From the NCBI GenBank assembly GCA_015068455.1, contig SVKO01000001.1, positions 1 to 64,000 of the forward strand: a DNA stretch of 64,000 nucleotides, read 5' to 3'. Of this stretch, positions 6,899 to 15,809 are shown piece after piece (the first letter of the stretch is position 1; every line of letters begins with the position of its first letter). The translations under genes were made by a program, and so were the position numbers. The stretch is from Oscillospiraceae bacterium (GTDB taxonomy: Bacteria > Bacillota > Clostridia > Oscillospirales > Oscillospiraceae). Below the pieces are notes generated by a model that was not told the origin of the DNA, did no database searches, and saw only the letters and a program-made list of their open reading frames with translations.

Positions 6899-7459
6899 TC
6901 AGGGATTACTGTCGGTATCTTCCGGGGCCTCGAACCACACCAGCGCCTCCGGCGCCGGGGGCGGGCAGGTCTCGGGGTCGATGTTCAGCTGGCGGCAGCG
7001 GGCATAGTAGGCATGGGACAGGAAGGGCCGCACGCCCTGCATGGCCTCGCTGAGCTCCACGGCGTCGTCGCCCACGAACAGCATCACCGTGATGCCGCCC
7101 CGGGTGGCCAGCGCCTGTTCGCCGCGGATCTGATTATACTGATAGCGCTTCTCGCCGCGCAGGGTGCGGCAGGTGAAGCCCTCATCGTCGTACTGAACGG
7201 AGAAGGAGCAAAAGCTCAGCAGCAGCACCGCGCCCAGCAGGGCGATCACAACGCCGCCCACCCGCAGAAGCCCGGGCACGAACAGCGCAATGTAAATGCC
7301 CACGACCAGCAGGATCACACCGATGACGACGGATCTGCGGGGCTGGCGCACGGTTTTCGCGTCGGCCGCTTGTTTTTTTCCGCGGCTGAGCAGGCGATCG
7401 ACCAGAAAGCACAGGCCGAACACGCAGGCGCAGAACAGCGCCAGAAACACATAGAACAT
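6899..7459 (-). CDS. Small membrane protein, function unknown
   Basis: 186 residues with three predicted membrane segments (about 1-21, 44-62, 66-86), then a soluble domain of roughly 100 residues with strand-rich, PH-like features (VQYDDEGFTCRTLRGEKRYQYNQI is split by charged turns). The tail is Pro- and acid-rich. It starts 4 bp after the upstream lipoprotein gene and ends 36 bp before guaA, so the three may be cotranscribed. I do not recognise a named family. Confidence 0.7.
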   Translation of the reverse strand: MFYVFLALFCACVFGLCFLVDRLLSRGKKQAADAKTVRQPRRSVVIGVILLVVGIYIALFVPGLLRVGGVVIALLGAVLLLSFCSFSVQYDDEGFTCRTLRGEKRYQYNQIRGEQALATRGGITVMLFVGDDAVELSEAMQGVRPFLSHAYYARCRQLNIDPETCPPPAPEALVWFEAPEDTDSNP

Positions 7460-7463
7460 AGGA

Positions 7464-7997
7464 TTACCCCTGCAGCTTGGAGATGTACCATTGGCCGTCG
7501 ATGCGCTTGCAGGTCAGATCAGCCTGGCCCTTATAGCGCTGGCCGTCCTCCTCATACCAATAGGTCAGGTCAGCCGTGGCTTTGTCGTCCTTGATCTCGA
7601 TGTTGGAGAGCTCCGTTTCGAGGCTTTCGCAGAACTGGCGGTAATCTGAGGAGCTGGCGCCCAGGGTCTGGCACAGGAGCCCCATGACCTGCTCTTCACC
7701 GGTATCGGAAAAGCTGCCCGCAAGATCCAGGATCGTGCGCATCGGCTTGGCGGCCGAGGGGGTGAGGCAATCCAGGATGCCGTCGACGTCCACCGCGTTG
7801 CATGCGCTGCAGCATCGGTCCCCCAGAGCTTCGATCTCGGCGATCTGCTCTTCCTGCGCAGGCGTCTCCTGTTCGATCTGCGAGACGGGATCATCCTCGT
7901 CGGAGGAAGGGTCCGATTGCTTTTTGAGCAGGCTGCAGCTGAACAGGCACGCCGCGATCAGCACGACGGCAAGCAGCAGATACAGCAAACGTTTCAT
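7464..7997 (-). CDS. Predicted lipoprotein
   Basis: 177 residues. A basic N-terminus and hydrophobic stretch lead to a Cys in a lipobox-like context (LFSC, about residue 21), then an acidic linker (SDPSSDEDDP) and a domain of about 110 residues with LTYWYEEDGQRYKGQADLTC near the end, resembling NTF2-like DUF4878-type lipoproteins of Clostridia. It would be anchored on the outer face of the membrane. GAAAGGATCC precedes the ATG at 7997. Function unknown. Confidence 0.75.
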   Translation of the reverse strand: MKRLLYLLLAVVLIAACLFSCSLLKKQSDPSSDEDDPVSQIEQETPAQEEQIAEIEALGDRCCSACNAVDVDGILDCLTPSAAKPMRTILDLAGSFSDTGEEQVMGLLCQTLGASSSDYRQFCESLETELSNIEIKDDKATADLTYWYEEDGQRYKGQADLTCKRIDGQWYISKLQG

Positions 7998-8110
7998 ATC
8001 GGATCCTTTCTCCCCTGCCGCGGGGACACAGTTTTTCCATGCTCCACATTATATCACCAATCCCATTGCGGCACAAGCAAAACATGGGTTCCTGCAACAA
8101 TTTCGTGATA

Positions 8111-8542
8111 TTATCCTAATTTTTCCGCCATTTGCAGGAATTTTGTGTAGAAATCCAGAGTAGTCATTTCATTTTTGCATGGCTCTGTGCAGCCGCCGGG
8201 CCGGATCCTTCCTCCGGCGTGCGTCATGGCGCACAAATAGACCGCCGCCCCGGCCGCCAGAAGCTGGCTGACCAGGGCGCGGATGGCCAGATCCGCGCCG
8301 ATCTCGCTGTCCGACTGCACCAGGCAGGCGCAAAGCATCCCCTCCAGGCGCCCGGCCTGCGCCGTCAGCCGCTGCTTCATCCGCCAGAAACCGCGGCTGT
8401 AGTAATCCGGCGTCACCAGCACGAGGGCCCGCTCCCCCGCCGGGAGCGCCGCCTCCGCCGGGCCGCATCCGATCCCGCCCACGCCGCTCAAAGTCCGTGC
8501 CAGGGCCTCCGAAGCCGCCTCCGGGGCATATACGATGTACAT
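8111..8542 (-). CDS. Hypothetical protein
   Basis: 143 residues from ATG 8542, chosen because GGGAGGGGATCGG directly precedes it; the frame stays open further upstream but without a ribosome binding site. The sequence is Ala/Leu-rich, with MYIVYAPEAASEALARTL at the start and four scattered Cys, no membrane segment and no domain I recognise. It lies 75 bp downstream of nrdR on the same strand and may be cotranscribed with it. Confidence 0.55.
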   Translation of the reverse strand: MYIVYAPEAASEALARTLSGVGGIGCGPAEAALPAGERALVLVTPDYYSRGFWRMKQRLTAQAGRLEGMLCACLVQSDSEIGADLAIRALVSQLLAAGAAVYLCAMTHAGGRIRPGGCTEPCKNEMTTLDFYTKFLQMAEKLG

Positions 8543-8617
8543 CCGATCCCCTCCCGTGCATCGTACTGCCCCGCGCAAAAAAATATGCCCCCGCCGGAGC
8601 GGGGGCAGCATCCTTAT

Positions 8618-9073
8618 TTACTTCTCCTCCAGGAGCTTGTTCAGCTCCGTCATGAAGCTGTTGATATCCTTAAACTGGCGATAGACGGAGGCGAAACGGA
8701 CATAAGCCACCTCGTCCAGGGGCTTGAGCCGCTCCATGACCAGCTCGCCGATGTAGGAGGTCTTGACCTCGCGCTCCAGAGAATTCTGAATGATCTGCTC
8801 GATCTCCGTGACCGCCGACTCGATGGCGCTGAGGCTGACCGGCCGTTTTTCGCAGGCGCGGACCATGCCGTTGATGAGCTTGTTGCGGTCGAAGCTCTGG
8901 CGGCTGCCGTCCTTCTTGATGACTACGATGGGCAGACTCTCCACCGTTTCATAGGTGGTGAAGCGCTTCTGACACGACAGGCACTCCCGCCGGCGGCGGA
9001 TGCTGGTGCTGTCCTCGGAATGACGCGAATCAATGACCTTGCTCTCCTGAAAACCGCAATAGGGGCACTTCAT
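8618..9073 (-). CDS. nrdR: Transcriptional repressor NrdR
   Basis: 151 residues, the family's usual size. It represses ribonucleotide reductase genes in response to the dATP/ATP balance. A zinc ribbon (MKCPYCG ... CLSCQKRF) at residues 1-37 is followed by an ATP-cone domain ([20 protein letters not shown]). ATG 9073 is chosen over an upstream in-frame start because TAAGGAGG precedes it. No NrdR boxes are obvious at its own promoter and no nrd genes are in the window. Confidence 0.96.
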   Translation of the reverse strand: MKCPYCGFQESKVIDSRHSEDSTSIRRRRECLSCQKRFTTYETVESLPIVVIKKDGSRQSFDRNKLINGMVRACEKRPVSLSAIESAVTEIEQIIQNSLEREVKTSYIGELVMERLKPLDEVAYVRFASVYRQFKDINSFMTELNKLLEEK

Positions 9074-9121
9074 AGGGGCCGTCCTCCTTATCAAAATGGG
9101 GTGAAATTCTGATTTTTTACT

Positions 9122-9150
9122 ATTATATCAGAAACGCCCGGGCCTGTCCA
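9122..9150 (-). promoter_or_regulatory. Promoter of nrdR
   Basis: -35 TGGACA (9145-9150) and -10 TATAAT (9122-9127) on the minus strand with a 17-bp spacer, about 50 bp before the nrdR start. Confidence 0.65.
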
Positions 9151-9156
9151 GCATAA

Positions 9157-9453
9157 TTATCCCCGCGCGAGGATGGAATCCATGACCTCCCCCAGGGCGG
9201 ACGGCGTCACCGCGCCGTCGCTGAGCTGCTGCAGAATATCCAAAATACGCCTGCCCAGGGGCGTGATTCCCCGGAGGCGGGCGATCTCGGGTTTCCGCAC
9301 GCCCGACCGGTAGAGCAGGATCTCCACGCCGTAGACCTCCAGGCTGCCGCCGTCGAACAGGGCGTCGTCGGTGAGCAGATAGTATTCCAGGCGCAGGGGC
9401 TCCGCCAGATCATCTGTAAGCATCACACAGCGAAACAGGGTCCTTCGGCTCAT
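9157..9453 (-). CDS. Small conserved protein, DUF6514-like
   Basis: 98 residues. Strands such as RCVMLTDD, LRLEYYLLTDD and YGVEILLYRSG followed by helical LGRRILDILQQLSDG resemble small DUF6514-type proteins of Clostridia, whose role is unknown. The start ATG 9453 has GAAAGGAGGTGATC upstream, a strong site that rules out the earlier in-frame start. It is followed by the nrdR promoter, so it is probably its own unit. Confidence 0.65.
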   Translation of the reverse strand: MSRRTLFRCVMLTDDLAEPLRLEYYLLTDDALFDGGSLEVYGVEILLYRSGVRKPEIARLRGITPLGRRILDILQQLSDGAVTPSALGEVMDSILARG

Positions 9454-9640
9454 GCGATCACCTCCTTTCGCTCCCATTAAACCACGGCTTTGCGCATTGG
9501 AAAAGGAGAAGATTTCGCATAATTCGACATGTGATCCCCGGATTTTTCACGCAAATCTTGGAAAATACCACATTTTGTGGTGCCGTCTTTTTCCACGGCA
9601 CCATCGCGTGTTGAACCGTGTCGAACGGTTTTTTGCGCAT

Positions 9641-9669
9641 TTGCATTCCTTCCGCGGGTATGCTATAAT
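9641..9669 (+). promoter_or_regulatory. Promoter of the PrsW-like protease gene
   Basis: -35 TTGCAT (9641-9646) and -10 TATAAT (9664-9669), 17-bp spacer, 30 bp before the start codon. A small hairpin with a T-run (AACCGT/ACGGTT at about 9612-9633) lies just upstream and may insulate it. Confidence 0.75.
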
Positions 9670-9699
9670 ATCCGTAATCTGTCGAAAGGGGGCGTCCGC

Positions 9700-10410
9700 A
9701 TGTCCCGACTCCTGGCGCTGGCGCTGCTGCCCGCGGGCATCCTGCTGGGCTATATCTACCGCATGGACACCATTGAAAAGGAACCGACCAAACTGCTGAT
9801 CCGGCTGTTCCTGTTCGGCTGTCTGTGCGCCATTCCGGCCTCGATCCTGGAAGGGATCGGCACAACTCTGCTCGACGGCGTCGACAGCACCCTGATAAAG
9901 CTGCTGGCAGACGCCTTCCTCGTGGTGGCCGTGGCGGAGGAAGGCTGCAAGTTCGCATTCCTTTGCACCGCCTGGCGCAATCCCGCCTTCAACTACCGGT
10001 TCGACGCCATCGTCTATGCCGTGTGCGTCTCGTTGGGCTTTGCAGCCCTGGAGAACGTACTGTACGTCGTTCAATACGGCCTGGGCACTGCCCTGATCCG
10101 CGCCTTCACCTCCGTCCCCGGCCACTGCTTCTTCGGCGTATCCATGGGTTACTGGTTCGGCAAGGCGAAGCACGCCCGCTATTACGGCCTGCCCGGCAGC
10201 AAGCTCTATCTTGCCCTGGCGTTCCTCGTGCCGACGCTGCTGCACGGCTTCTATGATTTCTGCTGCTTCATGAGCGGCAACGGCCTGTTCATCGCAATCT
10301 TCTACGCTTTCCTGATCGTATTTTTCATCGCGTCCATCCGCTGCGTGAAAAAAGCCTCCGCCTCGGACGTTCCCATCAGCGGCGGCTACGGCACGGATCA
10401 GCCCATGTGA
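9700..10410 (+). CDS. PrsW-family glutamic-type intramembrane protease
   Basis: 236 residues with about seven or eight membrane segments. The family's conserved motifs are present in order: EEGCK (Glu 80-81), ALENVLY (Glu 118), VPGHCFFG (His 142) and HGFYDF (His 182, Asp 186). PrsW in Bacillus clips the anti-sigma factor RsiW; the substrate here is unknown and no anti-sigma gene is adjacent. The start at 9700 follows AAAGGGGGCG. Transcribed alone from its own promoter to a terminator. Confidence 0.9.
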   Translation: MSRLLALALLPAGILLGYIYRMDTIEKEPTKLLIRLFLFGCLCAIPASILEGIGTTLLDGVDSTLIKLLADAFLVVAVAEEGCKFAFLCTAWRNPAFNYRFDAIVYAVCVSLGFAALENVLYVVQYGLGTALIRAFTSVPGHCFFGVSMGYWFGKAKHARYYGLPGSKLYLALAFLVPTLLHGFYDFCCFMSGNGLFIAIFYAFLIVFFIASIRCVKKASASDVPISGGYGTDQPM

Positions 10411-10428
10411 TAAGCATCTCAAACACCC

Positions 10429-10460
10429 CCGAAGGCGCCGAAGGGCGCCTTCGGTTTTCT
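10429..10460 (+). terminator. Terminator after the PrsW-like gene
   Basis: The stem CCGAAGGCGCC / GGCGCCTTCGG with a 4-nt loop (10429-10454) is followed by TTTTCT. Confidence 0.85.
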
Positions 10461-10464
10461 GTCA

Positions 10465-10493
10465 TTGCGCTGGGGTTCTCGTTATTGTATAAT
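10465..10493 (+). promoter_or_regulatory. Promoter of the two-component system
   Basis: -35 TTGCGC (10465-10470) and -10 TATAAT (10488-10493), 17-bp spacer, 38 bp before the response-regulator start. Confidence 0.75.
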
Positions 10494-10531
10494 GAGCGTG
10501 ACAGCACATGTCCGCCGCGGGAGGAAACAAG

Positions 10532-11236
10532 ATGACCGAACATAGAATCATGATCGTGGACGATGAGCCGGACATTGCGGCGCTTCTGGAAAAAGCGCTG
10601 CAGATGGAGGGCTTCTCGCAAATCAGCAAGGTCGAACGCGGTCTCGACGCCGTGGACGAATGCCGGAGGCTCGCGCCGGACGTGGTCATTCTGGATGTGA
10701 TGCTGCCGGATCTGGACGGCTATGAGGTCTGCCGGCGCATCCGGCAGTTTTCCCTCTGTCCCATCATGTTCCTGTCGTCCAAAAACGACGAGGTGGACAA
10801 GATCCTCGGTCTGGCCGTGGGCGGCGACGATTACGTGACCAAGCCCTTCAGCCCGAAGGAGGTCGCCTACCGCGTAAAAGCGCAGCTGCGCCGCGCGGAT
10901 TATCGGCATGCCCCGGCGCCGGCGCAGACGATCCGCGTCGGCGCGCTGGAACTCGATCCCGACCGCGCCCTGGCCGTCATGGACGGAAAAGCCCTGGCGC
11001 TGACAGCGCGGGAGTATGAGATCCTCCGATACCTGGCGCAGAATATCGGCCGGGTGATCAGCCGCGAGCGCCTGTACGAGGCGGTATGGGGCGAGGACAG
11101 CTTCGGCTGCGACAACACGGTCATGGTCCATATCCGGCACCTGCGTGAAAAGCTGGAGGAGGATCCGGCAAAGCCGCAGTATATCCGCACGGTGAAAGGA
11201 CTGGGCTATCGAATGGTGAATCCCCATGAAGCATAA
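10532..11236 (+). CDS. OmpR/PhoB-family response regulator
   Basis: 234 residues. The receiver domain (1-115) has the acidic pocket DDEPD (10-14), phosphoacceptor Asp 55 (VVILDVMLPD) and the conserved Lys in VTKPFSP. The winged-helix output domain (about 135-230) has LTAREYEILRYLAQ and the HIRHLREKL recognition helix. ATG 10532 is used because GGGAGG precedes it. It overlaps the kinase gene by 11 bp. Probable target: the ABC exporter immediately downstream, as in bacitracin/lantibiotic-type modules (inference). Confidence 0.95.
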   Translation: MTEHRIMIVDDEPDIAALLEKALQMEGFSQISKVERGLDAVDECRRLAPDVVILDVMLPDLDGYEVCRRIRQFSLCPIMFLSSKNDEVDKILGLAVGGDDYVTKPFSPKEVAYRVKAQLRRADYRHAPAPAQTIRVGALELDPDRALAVMDGKALALTAREYEILRYLAQNIGRVISRERLYEAVWGEDSFGCDNTVMVHIRHLREKLEEDPAKPQYIRTVKGLGYRMVNPHEA

Positions 11237-12611
11237 ATTCCTTGTCCGGATTTTCGTGATCCTCTGCGCGCTGCTGCTGCTGGCCGCGGCCGCGGCGGTG
11301 GGCCTGTACTACTATGTATTCTCCATCCCCGAGCCCAACGGTCTGAGTCTGGCCTCCTGGCCGAACCGATTCACGGACAATTTCCCCGGCTGGATCGAAG
11401 CCGAGGGCAATACGGTCCGCGTGGCGGATATCGGTCTGGAGCGGCTGGACGAATACGGCCTGTGTCTGCAGATCCTCGATGCATCCGGACGCGAGGCGTT
11501 CTCTTACCGCAAGCCCGCATCCTGGCCGGAGGCATACAGCGCGGCGGAGCTGGCGGCGCTTGCCGAGCAGCCCTATGAAGATGGCCGCAGCGTCTTTGTC
11601 AGCAGCACTGACGCCGGTGCGCAGACCTGGACCTGCCTGGTGGGCTTTCCCTATCCCATCGGCAAGCGCATGATCTACTACAACGGCCGGACCGTGGGCC
11701 GGCTGCTGCCGGTATTCGCCGCGGCAGCCGCGCTGATCCTGGGCATCGCCGCGGCGGCCCTGTTTCTCTACGGCCTCTGGCTCACCCGGAGGACGGCGGC
11801 GATCACCCGCGGGATCGAAGCTGCCTCGCGCCGCGAGTATCAGGCCCTTCCGGAACGCGGCCTGTTCTCCGACGTCAACGCGGCGCTGAATCAGATGGAC
11901 GCCCGGCTCCGGCACAGCGAGCAGCTGCGCTCGCAGACCGAGCGCGAGCGCCGGGAGTGGATCGCGAACATCACCCACGATCTCAAGACCCCCCTCTCCC
12001 CCATTCGCGGCTACGCAGAGCTCCTGGCGGACGGATCGGCGGATGGAGAAACCGCACGCGAATACGGCGCCGTCATCCTGAAAAACGCCGAGCATACGCA
12101 AACGCTGATCAACGATCTGAAGCTGACATATCAGCTGGAATCCGGCGCGCTTCCCTGCCGCACCCGGCCGGTGGAGCTGATCCGCTATGTGAAGGAACTG
12201 CTGATCGACGTTGCGAACATGCCGGCGTTTTCCGACCGCGATATTTCGTTTGCGTCCGATCTGCCGGAGCTCACCGCACAGATCGATCCGGATCTGTTCC
12301 GCCGCGCGCTGGAAAACCTGGTGATCAACGCGCTGATCCACAATCCCCCCGATACCAGAGTCACGGTGTCCGTCTCCCGGGGCGAAGGGGGCGCCGCGAT
12401 TTCCATCCGTGACAACGGCAGCGGCATGAGCGAGGCCGAATGCGCCCGCCTGTTCACCCGCTACTACCGGGGCACCAGCACGCAGGAAAAGCCCGAGGGC
12501 AGCGGCCTCGGCCTTGCAATCGCAAAACAGATCGCCATGCTGCACGGCGGCGACATTACCGTCCGCAGCGCCTCGGGCGAGGGCTCGGAATTCATCTTAA
12601 GATTAAATTAA
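11226..12611 (+). CDS. Membrane sensor histidine kinase
   Basis: 461 residues. Two membrane segments (about 8-32 and 160-185) enclose a ~125-residue extracellular sensor. HAMP-like region, then HisKA with the phosphorylated His 251 (ANITHDLKTPLSPIRGY) and a HATPase domain with N-box (ENLVINALIHN), DNGSGM and GSGLGLAIAKQI. Partner of the overlapping response regulator. The ligand is not evident. Confidence 0.95.
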   Translation: MKHKFLVRIFVILCALLLLAAAAAVGLYYYVFSIPEPNGLSLASWPNRFTDNFPGWIEAEGNTVRVADIGLERLDEYGLCLQILDASGREAFSYRKPASWPEAYSAAELAALAEQPYEDGRSVFVSSTDAGAQTWTCLVGFPYPIGKRMIYYNGRTVGRLLPVFAAAAALILGIAAAALFLYGLWLTRRTAAITRGIEAASRREYQALPERGLFSDVNAALNQMDARLRHSEQLRSQTERERREWIANITHDLKTPLSPIRGYAELLADGSADGETAREYGAVILKNAEHTQTLINDLKLTYQLESGALPCRTRPVELIRYVKELLIDVANMPAFSDRDISFASDLPELTAQIDPDLFRRALENLVINALIHNPPDTRVTVSVSRGEGGAAISIRDNGSGMSEAECARLFTRYYRGTSTQEKPEGSGLGLAIAKQIAMLHGGDITVRSASGEGSEFILRLN

Positions 12612-12636
12612 GCTGGAAAAAAGGCTGCAATAAGAT

Positions 12637-12674
12637 CGATGGTTTATGCTTTGGGCATAAACCATCGTTTTTTT
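12637..12674 (+). terminator. Terminator between kinase and ABC genes
   Basis: A 13-14-bp stem (CGATGGTTTATGC / GCATAAACCATCG) with a short loop is followed by seven Ts. It would separate the two-component operon from the exporter genes unless read through. Confidence 0.85.
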
Positions 12675-12702
12675 CGAAAAACCGATCCCAAGGAGGAATC
12701 CA

Positions 12703-13611
12703 ATGGAACTGGAATTGCAGCACTTATGCAAACAATACGGCCCGATCCGGGCCGTTGACAACGTTCACATCCGCCTGTCTCCCGGCGTGTACGGCCTGCT
12801 CGGCGCGAACGGCGCGGGAAAAACGACCCTGATGCGCATGATCTGCGGCGTATTGGCGCCCACCTCCGGCTGCATTCGTCTGAACGGAAAGCCCATGCAG
12901 GCCCTTGGGGAGCAGTACTATGCCCAGTTGGGGTATATGCCCCAGGATTTCGGCTTTTATCCCGACTTCACCGCCCGGGAATTCCTGCACTACATGGCGG
13001 CGGTCAAGGGTCTCAGCGCCGGGACAGGCCGGGAAAGAACGGAGCGGCTTTTAAAAATGGTCAACCTGCACGACGCGGCAAACCGCAGGATCAAATCCTT
13101 TTCCGGCGGCATGAAGCAGCGTCTGGGCATTGCCCAGGCGGAACTGAACGATCCCTCGATCCTGATCCTGGACGAGCCGACGGCGGGCCTGGACCCGAAG
13201 GAGCGCGTGCGTCTGCGCAATCTCATTGCGGATTTTGCCAGAGAAAAAATCGTGATCCTGTCCACGCACATCGTTTCCGACGTCTCCTACATTGCCGATA
13301 CGATCCTGATGATGAAGCAGGGGCGCATCCTGCTGCAGGGGGCGCCGGACGAGATCACGCGCAGCATTCAGGGTAAGGTGTGGGAACTTCTGACAGATGA
13401 ACAGACCGCGGCGGACTGCGCGCACCGTCTGAGTGTGGTCAATCTGCACCACGAGGGCGGGCGCATCCGGCTGCGCATGATCTCCGATGCGGCGCCGGCT
13501 CCAAACGCCAGGGCGGTCGAACCGAGTCTGGAAGACCTGTTTTTATACCATTTCGGCGAAAGCTCCCCATCGGAAGGAGGTGCGGCGTATGAAAGCGCTG
13601 ATTCGATTTGA
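12703..13611 (+). CDS. ABC transporter ATP-binding protein
   Basis: 302 residues. Walker A GANGAGKT (34-41), Q-loop (YMPQDFGF), signature SFSGGMKQR (about 131-139), Walker B ILILDEPT and switch His in LSTHIVSDV. The closest functional type is the drug/bacteriocin exporter ATPase of the CcmA/BcrA kind, with a C-terminal accessory region. It follows a terminator, and its last codons overlap the permease gene by 23 bp. Together they form an ABC-2-like exporter or sensor complex. Confidence 0.92.
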   Translation: MELELQHLCKQYGPIRAVDNVHIRLSPGVYGLLGANGAGKTTLMRMICGVLAPTSGCIRLNGKPMQALGEQYYAQLGYMPQDFGFYPDFTAREFLHYMAAVKGLSAGTGRERTERLLKMVNLHDAANRRIKSFSGGMKQRLGIAQAELNDPSILILDEPTAGLDPKERVRLRNLIADFAREKIVILSTHIVSDVSYIADTILMMKQGRILLQGAPDEITRSIQGKVWELLTDEQTAADCAHRLSVVNLHHEGGRIRLRMISDAAPAPNARAVEPSLEDLFLYHFGESSPSEGGAAYESADSI

Positions 13612-14824
13612 ATTTCAAAAAATCCTGCGCAGGCGCTCCACCCTGATCGTATGCGCCGTGAGTCTGCTCGTCACCGCCTTTCTGTTCGCCCTGCCCGTCA
13701 TGCAGTATCAGGTTTACGACCACGGCGAGCCCAGAAAGGGCCTGGACGGCGTCGCCTTCCAGAAGGCGCAGTTCTCCGGGGGCGATGTCTGGCTGACCGA
13801 CGAGTCCGTCGCCGGGCAAATCGACGAAGTCCGGCAGCTGTTCAAAAACCCGGAAAACGTCGGCTTTGACGGCGGCGAAGAATTTCTGATCGGCGACGCT
13901 TACTGGAACAGCGTCGCGCCGAGGGAAGACCTGCTGAACCTGATCGCCGGGAACTATGCTCCGCCGGGGGAATTCGCCGGCTACAGCGCCCTGGCAAAGC
14001 TGGATCTGTCCGCCGGCCCGCGGTTTTATGAAACCCGGGCGGAAAAGATCCGCGCCATCGTGGGCGATCCGGCCCGCCGCATGAGCGCGCAGCAGGCGGC
14101 ATTCTGGGAGAAGCGGAACAGTCAAGTGGCCCAGCCGCTGCGATACGGATATTTTGAGGGCTGGCGCGTGCTTTTCTCCTCTTGGGAGCTCTTTCTCTTT
14201 GCCGTTCTGGCGGTGTGCATCGCCGTCGCCCCCGTGTTCTGCGGCGAATACCAGGCCGGCACCGACGCCGTGATCCTGGCGGGCAAATACGGCAAGACCA
14301 GAGTGGCGGCCGCAAAGATCATCGCCTCGTATCTGTTCGGCGCGCTGGCCTTCCTCGTCCATATCGGGCTGGCCTGCGCCATCGTGTTCCTGACCTTCGG
14401 TCCGGAGGGCTGGGACCTGCCCCTGCAGATCAACGGTCTGAGCGTTCCCTATCCGTGGACATTCCTGCAGGCCGCCCTGATCAATTTCGGGGTGATCTTC
14501 CTGGTCCTGTTCGCCATGATCGCCCTGACCCTGGTGCTCTCGGCAAAGATGAAGAGCGCCTATCTCGTGCTGGCCGTGCTGGTTCCGGTGCTGTTCTTGC
14601 CCATGTTCCTGACGCCCTCCGGAACAACGGGACTCCTCAGCCGGATCGCGTTCCTGCTGCCGTACCGCAGCACCATGCCGGAGCTGGGCCACTATATCTC
14701 CTACCAGTTCGGCGGCCTGGTGCTGGATGTGCTGTCCGTCCGGGCCATCGTATACGCCCTTTTTTCGCTCGCGGTGCCGCCCCTTGCCGGGCGCGGCTTC
14801 CGCCGGCATCAGCCGGGCGCATGA
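13589..14824 (+). CDS. ABC-2-type transporter permease
   Basis: 411 residues; ATG 13589 follows GGAAGGAGG. One N-terminal membrane segment (about 18-35) is followed by a ~170-residue extracellular domain and then about five membrane segments (from roughly 195 on). The large external loop between first and second segments is typical of ABC-2 permeases of lipoprotein- or peptide-export systems. No motif fixes the substrate. Partner of the preceding ATPase. Confidence 0.85.
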   Translation: MKALIRFEFQKILRRRSTLIVCAVSLLVTAFLFALPVMQYQVYDHGEPRKGLDGVAFQKAQFSGGDVWLTDESVAGQIDEVRQLFKNPENVGFDGGEEFLIGDAYWNSVAPREDLLNLIAGNYAPPGEFAGYSALAKLDLSAGPRFYETRAEKIRAIVGDPARRMSAQQAAFWEKRNSQVAQPLRYGYFEGWRVLFSSWELFLFAVLAVCIAVAPVFCGEYQAGTDAVILAGKYGKTRVAAAKIIASYLFGALAFLVHIGLACAIVFLTFGPEGWDLPLQINGLSVPYPWTFLQAALINFGVIFLVLFAMIALTLVLSAKMKSAYLVLAVLVPVLFLPMFLTPSGTTGLLSRIAFLLPYRSTMPELGHYISYQFGGLVLDVLSVRAIVYALFSLAVPPLAGRGFRRHQPGA

Positions 14825-14835
14825 GCGTCACAGAA

Positions 14836-14866
14836 AAGCGCCGCAGAACGATGTTCTGCGGCGCTT
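14836..14866 (+). terminator. Bidirectional terminator between convergent genes
   Basis: The stem AAGCGCCGCAGAAC / GTTCTGCGGCGCTT (14 bp, 3-nt loop) lies between the permease stop and the end of the convergent DUF937 gene. The T-run is weak. Confidence 0.75.
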
Positions 14867-14881
14867 CGTTTGCGCAAATAT

Positions 14882-15796
14882 TCAGCGGAAGAGGTTCAGC
14901 AGGCCGTCGAGGAAGCCGCCGCTTTCCTCCTGCGCGGGCTCCTGGGTCTGCCCGCCGCCGAGGAGCGTGGACAGGAGGCTCTGCTGCTGCTGGCTGGCGT
15001 TGAACTGCTGACCGGCGTTGACCTGCTGCTCCGGCTTTTCCGACAGAACCAGGTCGTTGTTCTGACTCTGGCCGCCGCCGAAGAGGCTGCTGAACAGGCT
15101 GCCGGAGGGCTGCTGCTGCGTCTGCTGCACCTGTTGGGTCTGACCGCCGCCGAGCAGGCTGCCGAGCAGATTGGGCTGCTGGGTCTGCTGCACCGGCTGG
15201 GTCTGGCCGCCGCCGAGCAGACTGCCGAGCAGATTGGGCTGCTGGGTCTGCTGCTGCACCGGCTGGGTCTGGCCGCCGCCGAGCAGGCTGCCGAGCAGAT
15301 TGGGCTGCTGGGTCTGCTGCTGCATCCCGCCGCCCAGAAGCATGCTCAGAAGCAGCGAGGACAGATTGAAATTGCTGCCGCCCTGGTTCTGCTGCCCGCC
15401 CAGAAGGCTCAAAAGCAGCGGGGCGAGAAGCGCCAGGATGCTGGTGGTCTTGCCTTTGCTGACGCCGCTGGCGCGGGAGATCTGATCCACCACATCCTCC
15501 TGGTCGCCGCCCAGCACATGGGCGATGATCTTCTTGCCGTCCTTGAGGTCCGCGCCCTTGAGGAACTTGCCGACGTTGCTGACATCGTCGCCGCTGTGAT
15601 AACGCAGGGCGTCGGACAGGGACTGCTCGCCCTGCGCGGTGGCAGCATTCCGGTTCATGCCGCCCACCAGGATGGGAATACCGTAGGACATGACCTTCGC
15701 CACGTCGCCGGCGGGCAGCCTGGTGCGCTTGCTGATGGCCTTGACGCCGCCGCCGGAGAGCAGGGCGCCGATGGAATTCATGGTAAAGTCAGCCAT
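14882..15796 (-). CDS. DUF937 protein with Q/L/G-rich repeats
   Basis: 304 residues. The N-terminal ~130 match DUF937 (helical, YidB-like): VKAISKRTRLPAGDVAKVMS, then GVSKGKTTSILALLAPLLLSLL. The remainder is low complexity, with tandem units of about 21 residues built on QQPNLLGSLLGGGQTQP, then more LLGGGQTQ motifs, ending GGFLDGLLNLFR. No signal peptide. ATG 15796 has GGAG upstream; the earlier in-frame extension overlaps the upstream gene. Second gene after a zinc-motif membrane protein (13-bp gap). The role of DUF937 is not established. Confidence 0.85.
   Translation of the reverse strand: MADFTMNSIGALLSGGGVKAISKRTRLPAGDVAKVMSYGIPILVGGMNRNAATAQGEQSLSDALRYHSGDDVSNVGKFLKGADLKDGKKIIAHVLGGDQEDVVDQISRASGVSKGKTTSILALLAPLLLSLLGGQQNQGGSNFNLSSLLLSMLLGGGMQQQTQQPNLLGSLLGGGQTQPVQQQTQQPNLLGSLLGGGQTQPVQQTQQPNLLGSLLGGGQTQQVQQTQQQPSGSLFSSLFGGGQSQNNDLVLSEKPEQQVNAGQQFNASQQQQSLLSTLLGGGQTQEPAQEESGGFLDGLLNLFR
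15135..15321 (-). repeat. Tandem ~63/66-bp coding repeat in the DUF937 gene
   Basis: Three nearly identical units of about 63-66 bp encode QQPNLLGSLLGGGQTQP(V)QQ. They differ by one CTG (Gln) codon and a few substitutions, suggesting recent unit duplication and possible length variation between strains. Confidence 0.8.
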
Positions 15797-15809
15797 AATC
15801 TTCTCCTTT

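Noticed and set aside
12611..12703. A possible independent small RNA between kinase and ABC genes.
   Set aside because: The hairpin plus T-run is a plain terminator and no promoter precedes it.
15135..15321. Tandem repeats resembling a short CRISPR array.
   Set aside because: Units are in frame within a protein, have no unique spacers and there are no cas genes.
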